From contig JAMFTG010000253.1 of the NCBI GenBank assembly GCA_023974075.1, forward strand, positions 1-64,000: 64,000 bases of DNA, written 5' to 3'. The stretch is from Chaenocephalus aceratus (lineage: Eukaryota > Chordata > Actinopteri > Perciformes > Channichthyidae). Made by a program: the position numbers and the translations under genes. How positions within the stretch are numbered: position 1 is the first letter of the stretch; each line of letters starts with the position of its first letter. A model generated the notes under the pieces. That model saw only the letters and a list, made by a program, of their open reading frames with translations. It searched no databases and was not told the origin of the DNA. Positions 32,275 through 42,662 of the stretch are shown here, in pieces.

Positions 32275-32394
32275 GTTTATTACCTTTAAAAGGGTATGAC
32301 ACATCAATAGTTTTATACATGTTAAGAAGCCCTGAGACATAGTCTCGATAAACTGTGGGAGGGGTCCACTGGGGGGACCTTCGGGCTTAAGAGG

Positions 32395-33888
32395 TTAAAA
32401 AGCACAACCTCGATCCAGAGGTTTTAGCCAATTATAGACCTATTTCTAATCTGAACGCGTTAGACTCAATTATTTTGAGTTCCTCTAAAAAATTCTTGAA
32501 AAAGCATTCGCAAAACAGTTGTGTGATTACTTAAAAAACAATGATTTATTTGAAGATGTTCAGTCTTGCTTTAGAACACATCATAGCACAGAGACAGCTC
32601 TGGTTAAAGACACAAATGATCTTCTAATAGCCTCAGACAAAGGACTTGTCTCTATTCTTGTCTTGCTCGATCTCAGTGCTGCATTTGATACTATCGACCA
32701 TGATATCCTATTGTAAAGACTAGAGCACTTAGTTGGCATAAAGGGAACTGCTTTAGTCTGGTTTAGGTCCTATCTATCTGAACGGTCTCTGTTTGTGTGT
32801 GTCAACAATGAATCTTCCATGCAAACCAAAGTGAGCCATGGAGTACCACAGGGCTCAGTGCTTGGACCTCTTTTGTTCACACTATATATGCTTCCGTTAG
32901 GCAATATTATAAGGAAACATTCTGTACATTTCCATTGTTATGCGGATGATACTCAACGATACTTATCAAGCCTGATGAGTCCAATCATCTAAATGAAATT
33001 CAAGACTGCCTCAAGGACTTAAAAACGTGGATAACCTTACATTTTTTTATGTTAAACACGGCCAAAACTGAAGTTATTGTACTCGGCCCAAAGAATCTAC
33101 CAAACAAACTATCTAAAGATATATTAACTAGGATGGCATTAATTTGGCCTCCAGTGAGACTGTAAGGAATCTTGGTGTTATATTTGATCAGGATTTATCT
33201 TTTAACGCCCACATAAAATCAATCTCAAGGACCGCCTTCTTTCATCTACGTAACATTGCAAAAATCAGGCATATCTTGCCTCACAATGATGCAGAGAAAC
33301 TAGTCCATGCATTTGTTACTTCTAGGCTGGATTATTGTAACTCTTTATTATCAGGGTGTACCAAAAAGTCAGTTAAGTCGCTTCAGCTAACTCAAAATGC
33401 TGCAGCATGTGTACTAACTAGAGTTCATAAAAGGGACCCACATTACTCCAGTTTTGGCTGCCTTACAATGGCTCCCTATAGAACACAGGAAATCATTTTA
33501 AATGATTCTACTCGCCTACAAAGCCCTTAATGGGCAGGCGCCATCTTAGCAATAACTCATTATACCCTACTACTGTCCAACTAGGGCACTGTGTTCCAAG
33601 AATGCAGGGCTGTTGGTTGTTCCTAGAGTCTCTAAAAGTACAATGGGAGCCAGAGCCTTTTCTTATCAAGCTCCACTTTTGTGGAATCAGCTTCCAGTTT
33701 GTGTTCGGGCGGCAGACAGCCTATCCGTTTTAAGAGTGCGCTTAAGACCTTCCTTTTTGATAAAGCTTATAGTTGAAAAAAAAATCTAATAAGAGTGCAT
33801 TGATGTAGACACGTTGTGCCTCGTCACCTATACATTTGAGTTCTTACTCTTTTTCCTTGCTGATGGTATGTCATTTGGTGGTGTGTGT
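32395..33888 (+). pseudogene. L2 reverse transcriptase and 3' end (host L2 of the nest)
   Basis: After the TTAA duplication the host L2 resumes in [54 protein letters not shown] (stop follows), [32 protein letters not shown], then LGVIFDQDLSFNAHIKS, FVTSRLDYCNSLLSG and a C-terminal PLLWNQLPVCVRAADS-like region. At least four frame breaks are visible. The 3' UTR is interrupted at 33,897 by a hAT element; its 3' terminus was not found with certainty. Confidence 0.85.
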
Positions 33889-34152
33889 GTAGACGGCAGA
33901 GGTGTGGACTTGAGTCACATGACTGGGACTCGAGTCACCAATTTGATGACTTTGGACTCGACTTGACAAAATCACAAAACACTTGCGACTCGACTTGAAC
34001 ACCAATGACTCGGGACTTGACTTGGACTTGAGCCTTCTGACTTGAGGTGACTTGATCATTTAATTCAGGGGTCACCAACACGCAGATCGCGAGATGCCGC
34101 TAGAAGAGCAGACTCCCGTCGGGGAAAGCAGAATCTTCAGCCGCTTCTACTC

Positions 34153-34452
34153 TTGCTGAGAATCCTTGCAGGCAGGGGCGGTCTTTATTTGGGCCACCAT
34201 GCGTCCAATCATATGCGAGGACACACTAGGATCATACCATCATGTGAAAGAAGGGTGGGGGGCAGACGCTCCAAAGACAGCAGGTGTAGTGGTACAGGCC
34301 AGCGACAGGGAGACGGGGAGCCGGATTTAAATGCAAGCGCGTCGGAAAAAGTCAAGGAATTAGTGAAAACCGAAAAAAGAAGCAGCATCTGGCTGCATTT
34401 CAATGATATTGGAGAAAGCAAAGCTGAGTGCAGGATTTGTCAAATGAAATAA
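34153..34452 (+). pseudogene. hAT transposase N-terminus with BED zinc finger (fragment)
   Basis: The frame ends with RSSIWLHFNDIGES followed by KAECRICQMK and a stop at 34,452. W-x2-F followed by C-x2-C is the first half of a BED zinc finger, the DNA-binding domain at the start of hAT transposases. The His pair and the whole DDE catalytic region are missing, so the element is non-autonomous. The region just upstream (KVKELVKTEKR) is a typical basic lead-in. Confidence 0.65.
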
Positions 34453-34484
34453 CCTTCAGAGCAGGTTTTTTTTTGTGTAACCAC

Positions 34485-34690
34485 TCAGTATTTATTGTCA
34501 GAGGTGGGAGAAGTTCAGATCTTGTACTTGAGTAAAAGTAGCCTACCAGAGTGTAGGAATACTCGGTTACGATAAAAAGTCCTGCATTCAAAATGTTACA
34601 AGTAAAAGTACTATCAAAATATAGTTAAAGTACCACCTGCAGAGGGATCTATATTCAGGTGTTCTTTTCCCCATAGATACCCGCCTCGCT
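34485..34690. repeat. Short fish repeat (AGAGGTGGGAGAAG type)
   Basis: It starts GTCAGAGGTGGGAGAAGTTC and continues with AAGTAAAAGTACTATC-type sequence, a very common non-autonomous DNA-element motif in fish. A related sequence lies at 54,185-54,680. The right end is not defined here. Confidence 0.5.
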
Positions 34691-34978
34691 GCACATTATT
34701 CCTTGCATAAAAATTAGGGCTGTCAGTCGATTAAAATAGTTAATCGCGATTAATCGCAAATTAATCGCACATTTTGTATCTGTTCTAAATGTACCTTAGA
34801 GGAATATTTTTCAAGTTTTTAATACTCTTATCAACATATGAGCGGACACATATGCTTTATGCTAATGTTTATTATCATTTGAACAATGACAAATATTCGA
34901 ATGAATATTAATCACAACAACCTCAAATATTGGCCTCAATTCAATCTGGAACCTCTCTCATACAATAATACAATACAG

Positions 34979-35135
<157 letters not shown>

Positions 35136-35687
35136 GGATCGGATCGTTGGAGCTATGTGCAGCTCAAGGCATATGCTCGAACGGGAGCTGCTTGGACGCT
35201 GCAATCATGTTGCGCACTATCCATGATGAGTGTGCTGATTTTTCATACAATGTCCCACTGTCTGGCTTCCTGCATAAAGTCAAGTGCTCGGCGCAGTTGT
35301 GGCGAAATGTCGCTCCTCTGTTTTCATTGAAACAGCTCCTTATATCCGTTAGCGCTAGGGTTGCCAACCGTCCCGTATTAGCCGGGACGTCCCGTATTAG
35401 CCGGGACGTCCCGTATTTGAGCCAAAAGGGGCGTGTCCCGTACGGGACTTTGTTTGTCCCGGATTCCTGTGTAAAGGGAAAAATAAAAAATATTTTCTGT
35501 TTGCGCGCAATGCAGTGTGTCTGGCTGCGTGCCTGTGTGTTTATGTGCTGTATGCGAAGGGCACTAGGACCGCTCAGTTGACAGGGCAGGCACAATGCTC
35601 GCACGTGTGTGAGATTTTCTCTGGTGGGCCGCGGGCGCGGCATCATTGTTTGTGTGGCATGTCAGCCTGTTCAGTCGTTGTGGGAAA

Positions 35688-35822
35688 ATGAGCGCTGCCG
35701 GTGGAGGAGGTGATAATGAAAGAGGAGAAGAGAGAGAGGATGTGGTTCTGGGCCCTGGCCCTTCTAAAAAGAAAATACTTGTGTCTTACAACAAACAGTG
35801 GAAGAAAAACACAGTTGGGTAA
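35688..35822 (+). pseudogene. hAT transposase N-terminal remnant (44 codons)
   Basis: ATG at 35,688 opens a short frame: MSAAGGGGDNERGEERED, then SKKKILVSYNKQWKKNTVG and a stop. The acidic leader followed by a basic KKKxxxSYNxxW segment resembles the start of some hAT transposases, before the zinc finger. The rest is missing and a TG tract follows within 35 bp. Confidence 0.5.
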
Positions 35823-35851
35823 AGCCCGTGAGTGGAGATCTGTCTCGGGTA

Positions 35852-35856
<5 letters not shown>

Positions 35857-35914
<58 letters not shown>

Positions 35915-35919
35915 GTGTG

Positions 35920-35990
<71 letters not shown>
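35857..35990 (+). repeat. TG dinucleotide microsatellite
   Basis: About 135 bp of TG repeats with two TTG interruptions near 35,911-35,920. It lies inside the innermost hAT-type element. Confidence 0.98.
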
Positions 35991-35998
<8 letters not shown>

Positions 35999-37297
35999 TC
36001 AGTCCAGCTGATTGATGGGAAAATGCTGGGGAAATGGTTGGTTGAAGGATAACATTAAGTCTAATAATGATGTACCGTGCATGTTCACATCATGTATACT
36101 TAATACCATTTTTCAAATATTTATTTTTTATAACATTTTTGGACAAAATAGCCAATTGTACATCGAGGTGCCCAGATGTCCCTAGTTGCCCACCTATCCG
36201 ATTTGAACATGCTGATGTACAATGTGATGTAGTAGCCTAATGCAGGTGTAAGACCATTGTGTTTGTATTGTGTTTATAGGTATGCATAGTTTTCTATGCA
36301 TTTTGAGGGTTTTGGGGGGTTTGACCCCTCGAACCCTAGGGGGCTGGCTCCCCAAAATAATTAAATAACATAACCCTAACCTAAAAAACCGAAATTAAAA
36401 AATTAAAAAAGTAACTAAATACGCCAGAAACCTGAAAATCTTCGCGCGCGCGGGGGACACATGCCTGTGTCCCATTTTTTCCATTTCTGGAAGTTGGCAA
36501 CCCTAGTTAGCGCAGCTAGCTAGCACCAGATGCTAACAACAACAATGCACGTAATGTCTCTCTCTCGCTGACTCGGGCCACACATACACATACCCTCCCG
36601 GTCCTCCCGATGGCCAGTCGGTGCCCTGCCGGTGAGCATGGAAGTGTGGTCTGCCTCAAGCGGGCAGCAGGAGCGGGGCTGTCAGCATCAGCTTGTAGAT
36701 GGTATTTTAAACTCGATGCATTCTGAAACTACGGGGCGGCCGAGGAAAAAAAAATACACATCCCGTTAAAATAATTAGTGGCGTTAATTTTCTTTTTGCG
36801 TTAACGCGTTAAATTGACAGCCCTAATAAAAAATAGATTGTGGGTCCCTTATAACATGTTGTAACACAGTGGAAATAAACATTCTGGTTACCTCAACATC
36901 AGGGATCTTATACATTAAACTCCTTCTGAATCAAACCGTCACGGTAGCATTACCTTACTGATCCCTCTTAAAATAGAAAAAAACATGTTACTTTACCAGC
37001 AGAGAGAAAATGGATTATTAAATGATGAATGTGACTAAACAAAGAGCAGTTTGATTATTAAGTATTATTCTGTCGATCAATGTCATTACATTTGGTGAAA
37101 AGCACATAATGACTTGTTTAAGACTTGTTTTGTCAAAGTTGTGGACTTGGACTTGACTTGAACTTGCCCATCCTGACTTGAGACTTGACTCGGACTTGAG
37201 CGCAAAGACTTGAGACTTGACTCGGACTTGAGCGCAAAGACTTGAGACTTGACTCGGACTTGCAAAACAATGACTTGTTCCCACCTCTGGTAGACGG

Positions 37298-37580
37298 TGG
37301 AAGCAGGGAGAGGCATACCCGTACCTTGATTCCTGCTGATTGGTGTCAGTGCCAGAAACACTTTTTAGGAGCAATGTGCTCATGGTATAGCAACCCAGTC
37401 TCACGGCATTTCGTGTTCACCAACACGATTTTTAATCTATTGATTCGTGTTCACCAACACGATTTGCCCCTTTTTTTTCGTGTTGCACAGCACGATTTTA
37501 AAAGCAATGTATTTCTACTGGTAATGTGTTTCGTGCCTGCAGGCTGCAGCACGTCTTTTTCTCCGGTCGGGTCGTTGTGT
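37298..37580. other. Unassigned sequence with three consecutive stem-loop motifs
   Basis: The first 100 bases continue whatever the hAT element invaded. From 37,398 (CAGTCTCACGGCATTTCGTG) there are two copies of CGTGTTCACCAACACG (6-bp stems, 4-base loop) about 35 bp apart, then CGTGTTGCACAGCACG. I do not recognise the family. Confidence 0.5.
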
Positions 37581-39746
37581 GCTGTGTGGTTCATAAAAAC
37601 ATGTTCTTACTCAATATCAAGCCACAGTTATTGCTTTTATTTTAAATCGTATAATTTCGGACTTTTGTTGCCGTCTGTGAGGAAAATAAATGGGGCTCAG
37701 AGCCTCAGGATACTGAAATCTGTATTTTTAAATCTTTTTTTCCTTCTAATTTGTTATTATTTTCAAAATAACACACTGTTATTTACTCACCAATAACACA
37801 ATTATCCTTGCTTTTATTTATTGGTTTAATTCCCATAATCTCGGGCTTTTTTGGTGTCAGTCAGGAACTGAATTTCAAAATACAAATAACCGGAAACAGA
37901 CGTGGGCCTATAAGGGACATTTCGAGCATCATTGCGATTGTCAACATTTCTGAGTTTAGGATGCCGAAGACACTACACTACCCATAATCCCCAGCTATCG
38001 TTTAGGACTACAGTTCCCGTAAGGTTACGCAGAGCGTCAAACAGCTGTGTGAAATGGAACGAAACACACCAGACTATCCAAACTGGAATCGAACACCCTT
38101 TCCAGAACTACACATGCTGGCTATTGTGTTTCGCAAAATGTTCTATGGGACGTCTCTACTGAACGTTTTCGTTTTTCCCACAATTAGAAGTTGCCATTAT
38201 TAAACACATTGGTGTTATCAAATGTAAAACATATAATTAATAAATGGGTGAAAATCACTTGTGTCCATAATGCGCAGCATTATATTAATGCCGTATACCC
38301 ATATGACAGCTCATTGCTACTTTGTAATTCTACTCCACTACAATACAGAGGTTAACCTGGTATATGTCATATTCTGCACATTTCTTATTCTATCTACATA
38401 CATAAGAGTATAATTAATGTGTATAATATCAGTTAAAATAAGTGCTTCAACATAGTTAACATTGCAGGAAAGCAATATATTAGACGTTAATTACTTTGTC
38501 AGGCTTAATATTTAATATTTAATGTTTAAATAAAGGTTAATCCGTGTTTCTGTTTTGCACCTCCTCCTATTAATATCTGTGTACATCCTGCACTAAACTG
38601 TTTTATTGTAGAGATCACTTATAGTATCTTCTTGATTTTTTATATTCTATATTTCTATATTTATACTTTCCCCCTATGAAAGTATGTACTCTTAATATTT
38701 GTTTTAATCAAATATAACACATAAAAACAATAATTCAATAACGTGCTTTAACCACTAGGAGGGGCACACAAGGTGCACACAGCCATAATAACTTTGTATT
38801 ATTAGTGTGTATGTACAACATCTGAAGATGTATAGTTTTATGCATGCTTTCACATCATTTTACAGCATATTGCTATACTATTTCAGACTCAGTATTTACA
38901 TTCTTACATTCAAAGAAAATCAGTAATATCTTTGAAAACTACAGTCCCTTTTCTATCAGCTGTGCACCGTTATGGTGTAAAATATAACCTATCTATGAAT
39001 TAGATCAAATGTAAAAGTCAGCCGAATTAGTGTTGATACTGCAAGGAGACGTATTGTGTGAAGAGAAATTGAAGATGTTGTTTAATTGTTGATATATTTA
39101 TGATCCACGTCAAGTATTCAGTTTCGGCGCCATTTCTTCCAGTTTTTCCAAAGGTCTTCTCATCAGGGCTCTCTAAATAAAGAACTACGGCAGATCTGTA
39201 ATATGTAATGCAGCCGAACCGTGTATTACAATGCCGTTATGTGATGACTTTCAAAGAGAAAAGCAAGAGCACTCGGAATTAAGTATTATTTTATACTTTT
39301 AAAATGTTTTCCGGATTTCATATAATATAAACACCAAATCCCAGCATGCATTGTGGCTAACACATCCAATCAGCGAGCTTAAAACCATAGCTGAGGATCT
39401 TGGATAATCGCTCGAAATGCCTACGTCTGTTTCCGGTTATATTTATTTGAAATTCAGTTCCTGACGGACGCCAAAAAAGCCCGAGATTATGGAATTAAAC
39501 CAATAAATAAAAGCAAGGATAATTGTGTGTTATTGGTGAGTAAATAACAGTGTGTTATTTTGAAAAGAATAACAAATTAGAAGGACAAAAAGATTTAAAA
39601 AATACAGATTTCAGTATCCTGAGGCTCTGAGCCCCATTTATTTTCCTCACAGACGACAACAAAAGTCAGAAATTATACGATTTAAAATAAAAGCAATAAC
39701 TGTGGCTTGATATTGAGTAAGAACATGTTTTTATGAACCACACAGC
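37581..39746. repeat. Foldback repeat with arms of about 340 bp
   Basis: The left arm 37,581-37,927 (starting GCTGTGTGGTTCATAAAAAC) and right arm 39,405-39,746 (ending in its reverse complement) match over most of their length. The 1.5-kb centre (37,928-39,404) includes an inverted copy of the repeat at 1-765 (38,170-38,760) and a stretch like 1,100-1,310. No coding is recognisable. It may be a non-autonomous foldback transposon; target duplications were not identified. Confidence 0.75.
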
Positions 39747-39764
39747 TTCCGGTCTTCCACTAGG

Positions 39765-40890
39765 TGTAATCTAGGTGACTACACCTAGATTTCTGGCTTT
39801 ATCTGTTGGTTTGAACATTGCAGACTGAAGCTCAGCGCTAACTTTTAAACGTTCTGCCTTGGCTCCAAAAACCATTACCTCAGTTTTATCTTTGTTTAAT
39901 TGGAGAAAGTTCTGACACATCCAGTCATTGATTTGTTCAATGCACTTACTCAGTGTTTGAATTGGAGCATAGTCTCCTGGTGAAATTGTTACGTACATTT
40001 GTGTGTCATCTGCATAGCTATGGTAACTTATTTTGTTGTTCTTCATTATCTGAGCCAGTGGTAGCATGTAGATGTTAAAGAGAAGAGGCCCCAATATGGA
40101 GCCTTGAGGAACCCCACATGTCATATCTGTCAACTCAGATGTGTATTTACCTATAGAAACAAAGTTGTTTCTATCCTTTAAGTACGATTCAAACCAATTT
40201 AGAACTGTTTCCGAAAGTCCCACCCAGTTTTCCAGTCGGTCTAGTAATATGCTGTGACAGTGTCAAACGCAGCACTGAGATCTAATAATACTAACACTGA
40301 AGTTCTGCCACTGTCTGTGTTTAAGTGGATGTCATTAAAGACCTTTACAAGAGCAGTCTCAGTGCTGTGGTTTGGACGAAAGCCTGACTGGAACACATCG
40401 AAACAGTTATTTAAATGCAATAAATTACTCAACTGTTGAAAACTAACTTTTTCAATGATTTTACCTAGAAATGGAAGGTTTGATATGGGCCTGTAATTGT
40501 TCATTACTGAACCATCTAGCTTATTCTTTAATCTAATGGCAAAACATCTTTGAAAAATCCTGTTGGAATAATATCAAGGCAGCAGGAGGAGGATTTCAGA
40601 AGTTGTATAATGTCCTCTAGGTTTTTATCATTAATCTGATGGAATTGTGTCATGATGTCTGAATTGATGTTACGTGGACACAGAGACAACACATTTGCTG
40701 TTCTTGATGCAGAGGCACTGACTGCTTGTCTGATTTTCTGAATTTTGTCAGTGAAGAAGGCAAAATCATTGCACGCCCTGGTGGATAGCAATTCAGAGGC
40801 TACTGACACTGGGGGGTTAGTTAGTCTGTCGACGGTAGCAAACAAGGCAAGTGCGTTGTTTTAGTTGTTGGTAATGATGTCAGAGAAGAA
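39765..40890 (-). mobile_element. L2-type LINE fragment, minus strand
   Basis: The same L2 family as 2,519-4,977 but reversed and truncated at both ends. Pieces at 40,845-40,528, 40,504-40,241 and 40,223-39,771 give a near-continuous [89 protein letters not shown] and LNKDKTEVMVFGAKAERL. Small frameshifts separate the pieces. No endonuclease or 3' UTR remains. Confidence 0.85.
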
Positions 40891-41142
40891 CGATTGTCAG
40901 TGCGTTTTTCAATTCCAAATTATAAAGGCCAAGTCTCTCAATTATTTTATACTGTAATATATTTCTTAATGTGTGCTTGAGTGATTATTAGTATACAATT
41001 AAACATGTGTAGGCTTAATCTCGTGCATATTCACACAAGCGTCTAATTTTGCTGTTCTATGTCAAAAACATTTCATTTGTTTTAATATCCTACTAAATGT
41101 TCTGCAATTATACTTATGTTTTCCTTTTTATTCTATTTTACA

Positions 41143-41920
41143 GGCACTCTGACGGCAACCACAAGTTGGCACGATGGAGGATGGTTTTTCATGGCTGTGT
41201 AGATGGATTTAGTCGATCTATCATTTATCTTACCTGTCTGGATAATAACAGAGCATCGAGTGTATTGACATTGTTTGTGAGTGGAGTAGAGCATTTTGGA
41301 TTACCATCTAGAGTAAGATGTGATCATGGCATGGAGAATATATTGAATGCCCGTTATATGCTTGAAAGAAGGGGACTTAATAGACATAGTGTCATTGCAG
41401 GGTCCTCGGTTCACAATCAACGCATTGAAAGGTTATGGGCTGAAGTTAATAGAGTAGTAAGTAGACATTTATCAGTCTTTTCAATTGCATGGAGTCCATC
41501 CTATATGCTAGATTCTCTAGATGAGTATCATTTGTTTTGTCTACATTATATTTTTATGCCTAGAATTAGAACAGCAACAATGGAGTTCATCAATCAGTGG
41601 AACCACCATGGACTCTCCACACAGGGGGGTCGTACTCCACTACAGCTTTGGCATGCAGGTATAATTAACTATATGGGACAGGGAAATACAGCTGTGGATC
41701 CAATTTTTTGACAACAATGACTATTATGGGATAAATGAAGAAGGACCTTTACCTGAAATACAGACAAATAATAATGTTGTAATCCCTGCTATAGCTACTG
41801 TTAATGACACAATAGCTCAAGCAATACAGCAACAGTTTGATCCACTACATGATGATGGAAACTTAGGCATCAATTTATTTTCTTCTCTTTTGCTTTTTGT
41901 CCAGCAACACAGTACATAAG
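41143..41920 (+). pseudogene. DD35E integrase-like transposase exon, frameshifted
   Basis: A splice acceptor (TTCTATTTTACAG) ends at about 41,143. The exon then encodes HSDGNHKLARWRMVFHG, CVDGFSRSIIYLTCLDNN, LPSRVRCDHGMEN, SSVHNQRIERLWAEVNR and GRTPLQLWHAGI. This is the integrase-core fold found in several animal DNA transposon families. The putative catalytic triad is D (CVDGFSR), D (RCDHG) and E (QRIERLW), with exactly 34 residues between the second D and E. After VDPIF the frame stops at 41,711, but a +1 frame continues with EEGPLPEIQTNN and DDGNLGINLF to 41,920, so one frameshift is present. Upstream exons were not found. The exact family is uncertain (IS3EU- or Ginger-like is possible). 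Confidence 0.65.
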
Positions 41921-42662
41921 AGCAATTTTACAGAAGTCCGAACAAACAAGTGTATCAGTAGGCAGGAACACCAGATACCTACAAAATTGCACATGGACAG
42001 TGCAAAGTGTTTTTCATAGTAGGGCCTATTAAGTTATCAACATGACTTATAAGGCCTTGAACAGTTCACACAGAAGATGTGGGACATATAACATTTCAAA
42101 TAGATGTAATTAAAATGTGCTCTCTAAGAGGTTTAGGGCCAAATGGGAACTATTTTGATTTCTGACCAAAAGTGAGCATTTCAGAATTTTGAGTTTAAAG
42201 TCAGAATTCTAAGGCGTCTAGGGGGCGCGAGGTGGAACAGTTGATTTTTGACCCAACAGAGACCAACCATGAGGAAAATCCATGGGACAAAAGTGGACTA
42301 AAGAAAGGGTTATTTTTGTTTTTACATTGGCGATTAGTATTTTACATTGAATTAAAAGTGTCTTAATAATAGTTCACTTTTCTCCTGTGGATTGTCCTCT
42401 TGTTTGATGTCTCTCCATCGGGTCGAAAATCAACTGTTCCACTTGGCGCCCCATAGAGGCTTGGAGTACTTCTGTTGTGGTTTTCTTTAGCATTTGTTTT
42501 CTGACATCTTATAACAAAAAAAACAAAAAATGACAACATTAAAATATAATGTTGGTTGTTTTCCAATGAGATTATGTCACATTAACAACTTCCTTGGTTA
42601 ATAACAAAGACAATGAAAACACTGTATTTTTTGTGTAACAACAATATTTTGTCTTGGACAAT
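41921..42662. other. Non-coding region with a small inverted-repeat element
   Basis: AT-rich and without credible ORFs. It separates the convergent integrase-like and HECT-like remnants. It holds the inverted-repeat element at 42,212-42,468. Confidence 0.5.
42212..42468. repeat. Small MITE-like inverted repeat
   Basis: The left arm (GGGGGCGCGAGGTGGAACAG, then TTGATTTTTGACCC) matches the reverse complement of the right arm (GGGTCGAAAATCAACTGTTC, then CACTTGGCGCCCC) with few mismatches over about 45 bp. The middle of about 160 bp is AT-rich. No target duplication is certain. Confidence 0.65.

Larger units (their letters stand above)
12317..32394. mobile_element. TTAA-flanked element, 20 kb because of later insertions
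   Basis: TTAA occurs at 12,313-12,316 and 32,395-32,398. Just inside are perfect 12-bp inverted ends: CCTCTTAAGCCC (12,317-12,328) and GGGCTTAAGAGG (32,383-32,394). Outside, the host L2 reading continues from VAVIKPF to [19 protein letters not shown], so the whole block is one insertion. Excluding a Rex-like LINE (12,397-14,560) and an LTR element (14,874-32,274), only about 500 bp belongs to it: 12,317-12,396, 14,561-14,873 and 32,275-32,394. It was thus a MITE of about 0.5 kb, piggyBac-like by its TTAA target. No coding is seen in its own sequence. Confidence 0.8.
8460..33888 (+). mobile_element. Host L2 LINE split into four pieces by nested insertions
   Basis: One plus-strand L2 can be followed through 8,460-8,636, 9,425-10,532, 12,253-12,316 and 32,395-33,888. 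Each break falls at an independently defined insertion: a TTAA-flanked MITE, a minus-strand L2 and a large TTAA-flanked element. Removing them joins the protein segments in order: endonuclease start (SGHLNIRSLASK), endonuclease body, RT N-terminus, [28 protein letters not shown] and the RT core. The remaining LINE is about 3.1 kb; its 3' UTR carries a hAT insertion at 33,897. It is decayed. Confidence 0.8.
35356..36505 (+). mobile_element. hAT-type element (innermost of three nested)
   Basis: An exact 8-bp duplication GTTAGCGC flanks it (35,348-35,355 and 36,506-36,513). Ends are TAGGGTTGCCAACCGTCC and, at the right, GTTGGCAACCCTA, inverted over 13 bp. CCCGTATTAGCCGGGACGT is tandemly repeated near the left end (35,373-35,415). 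It retains a transposase N-terminus (35,688-35,822) and a second TG tract. Confidence 0.9.
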
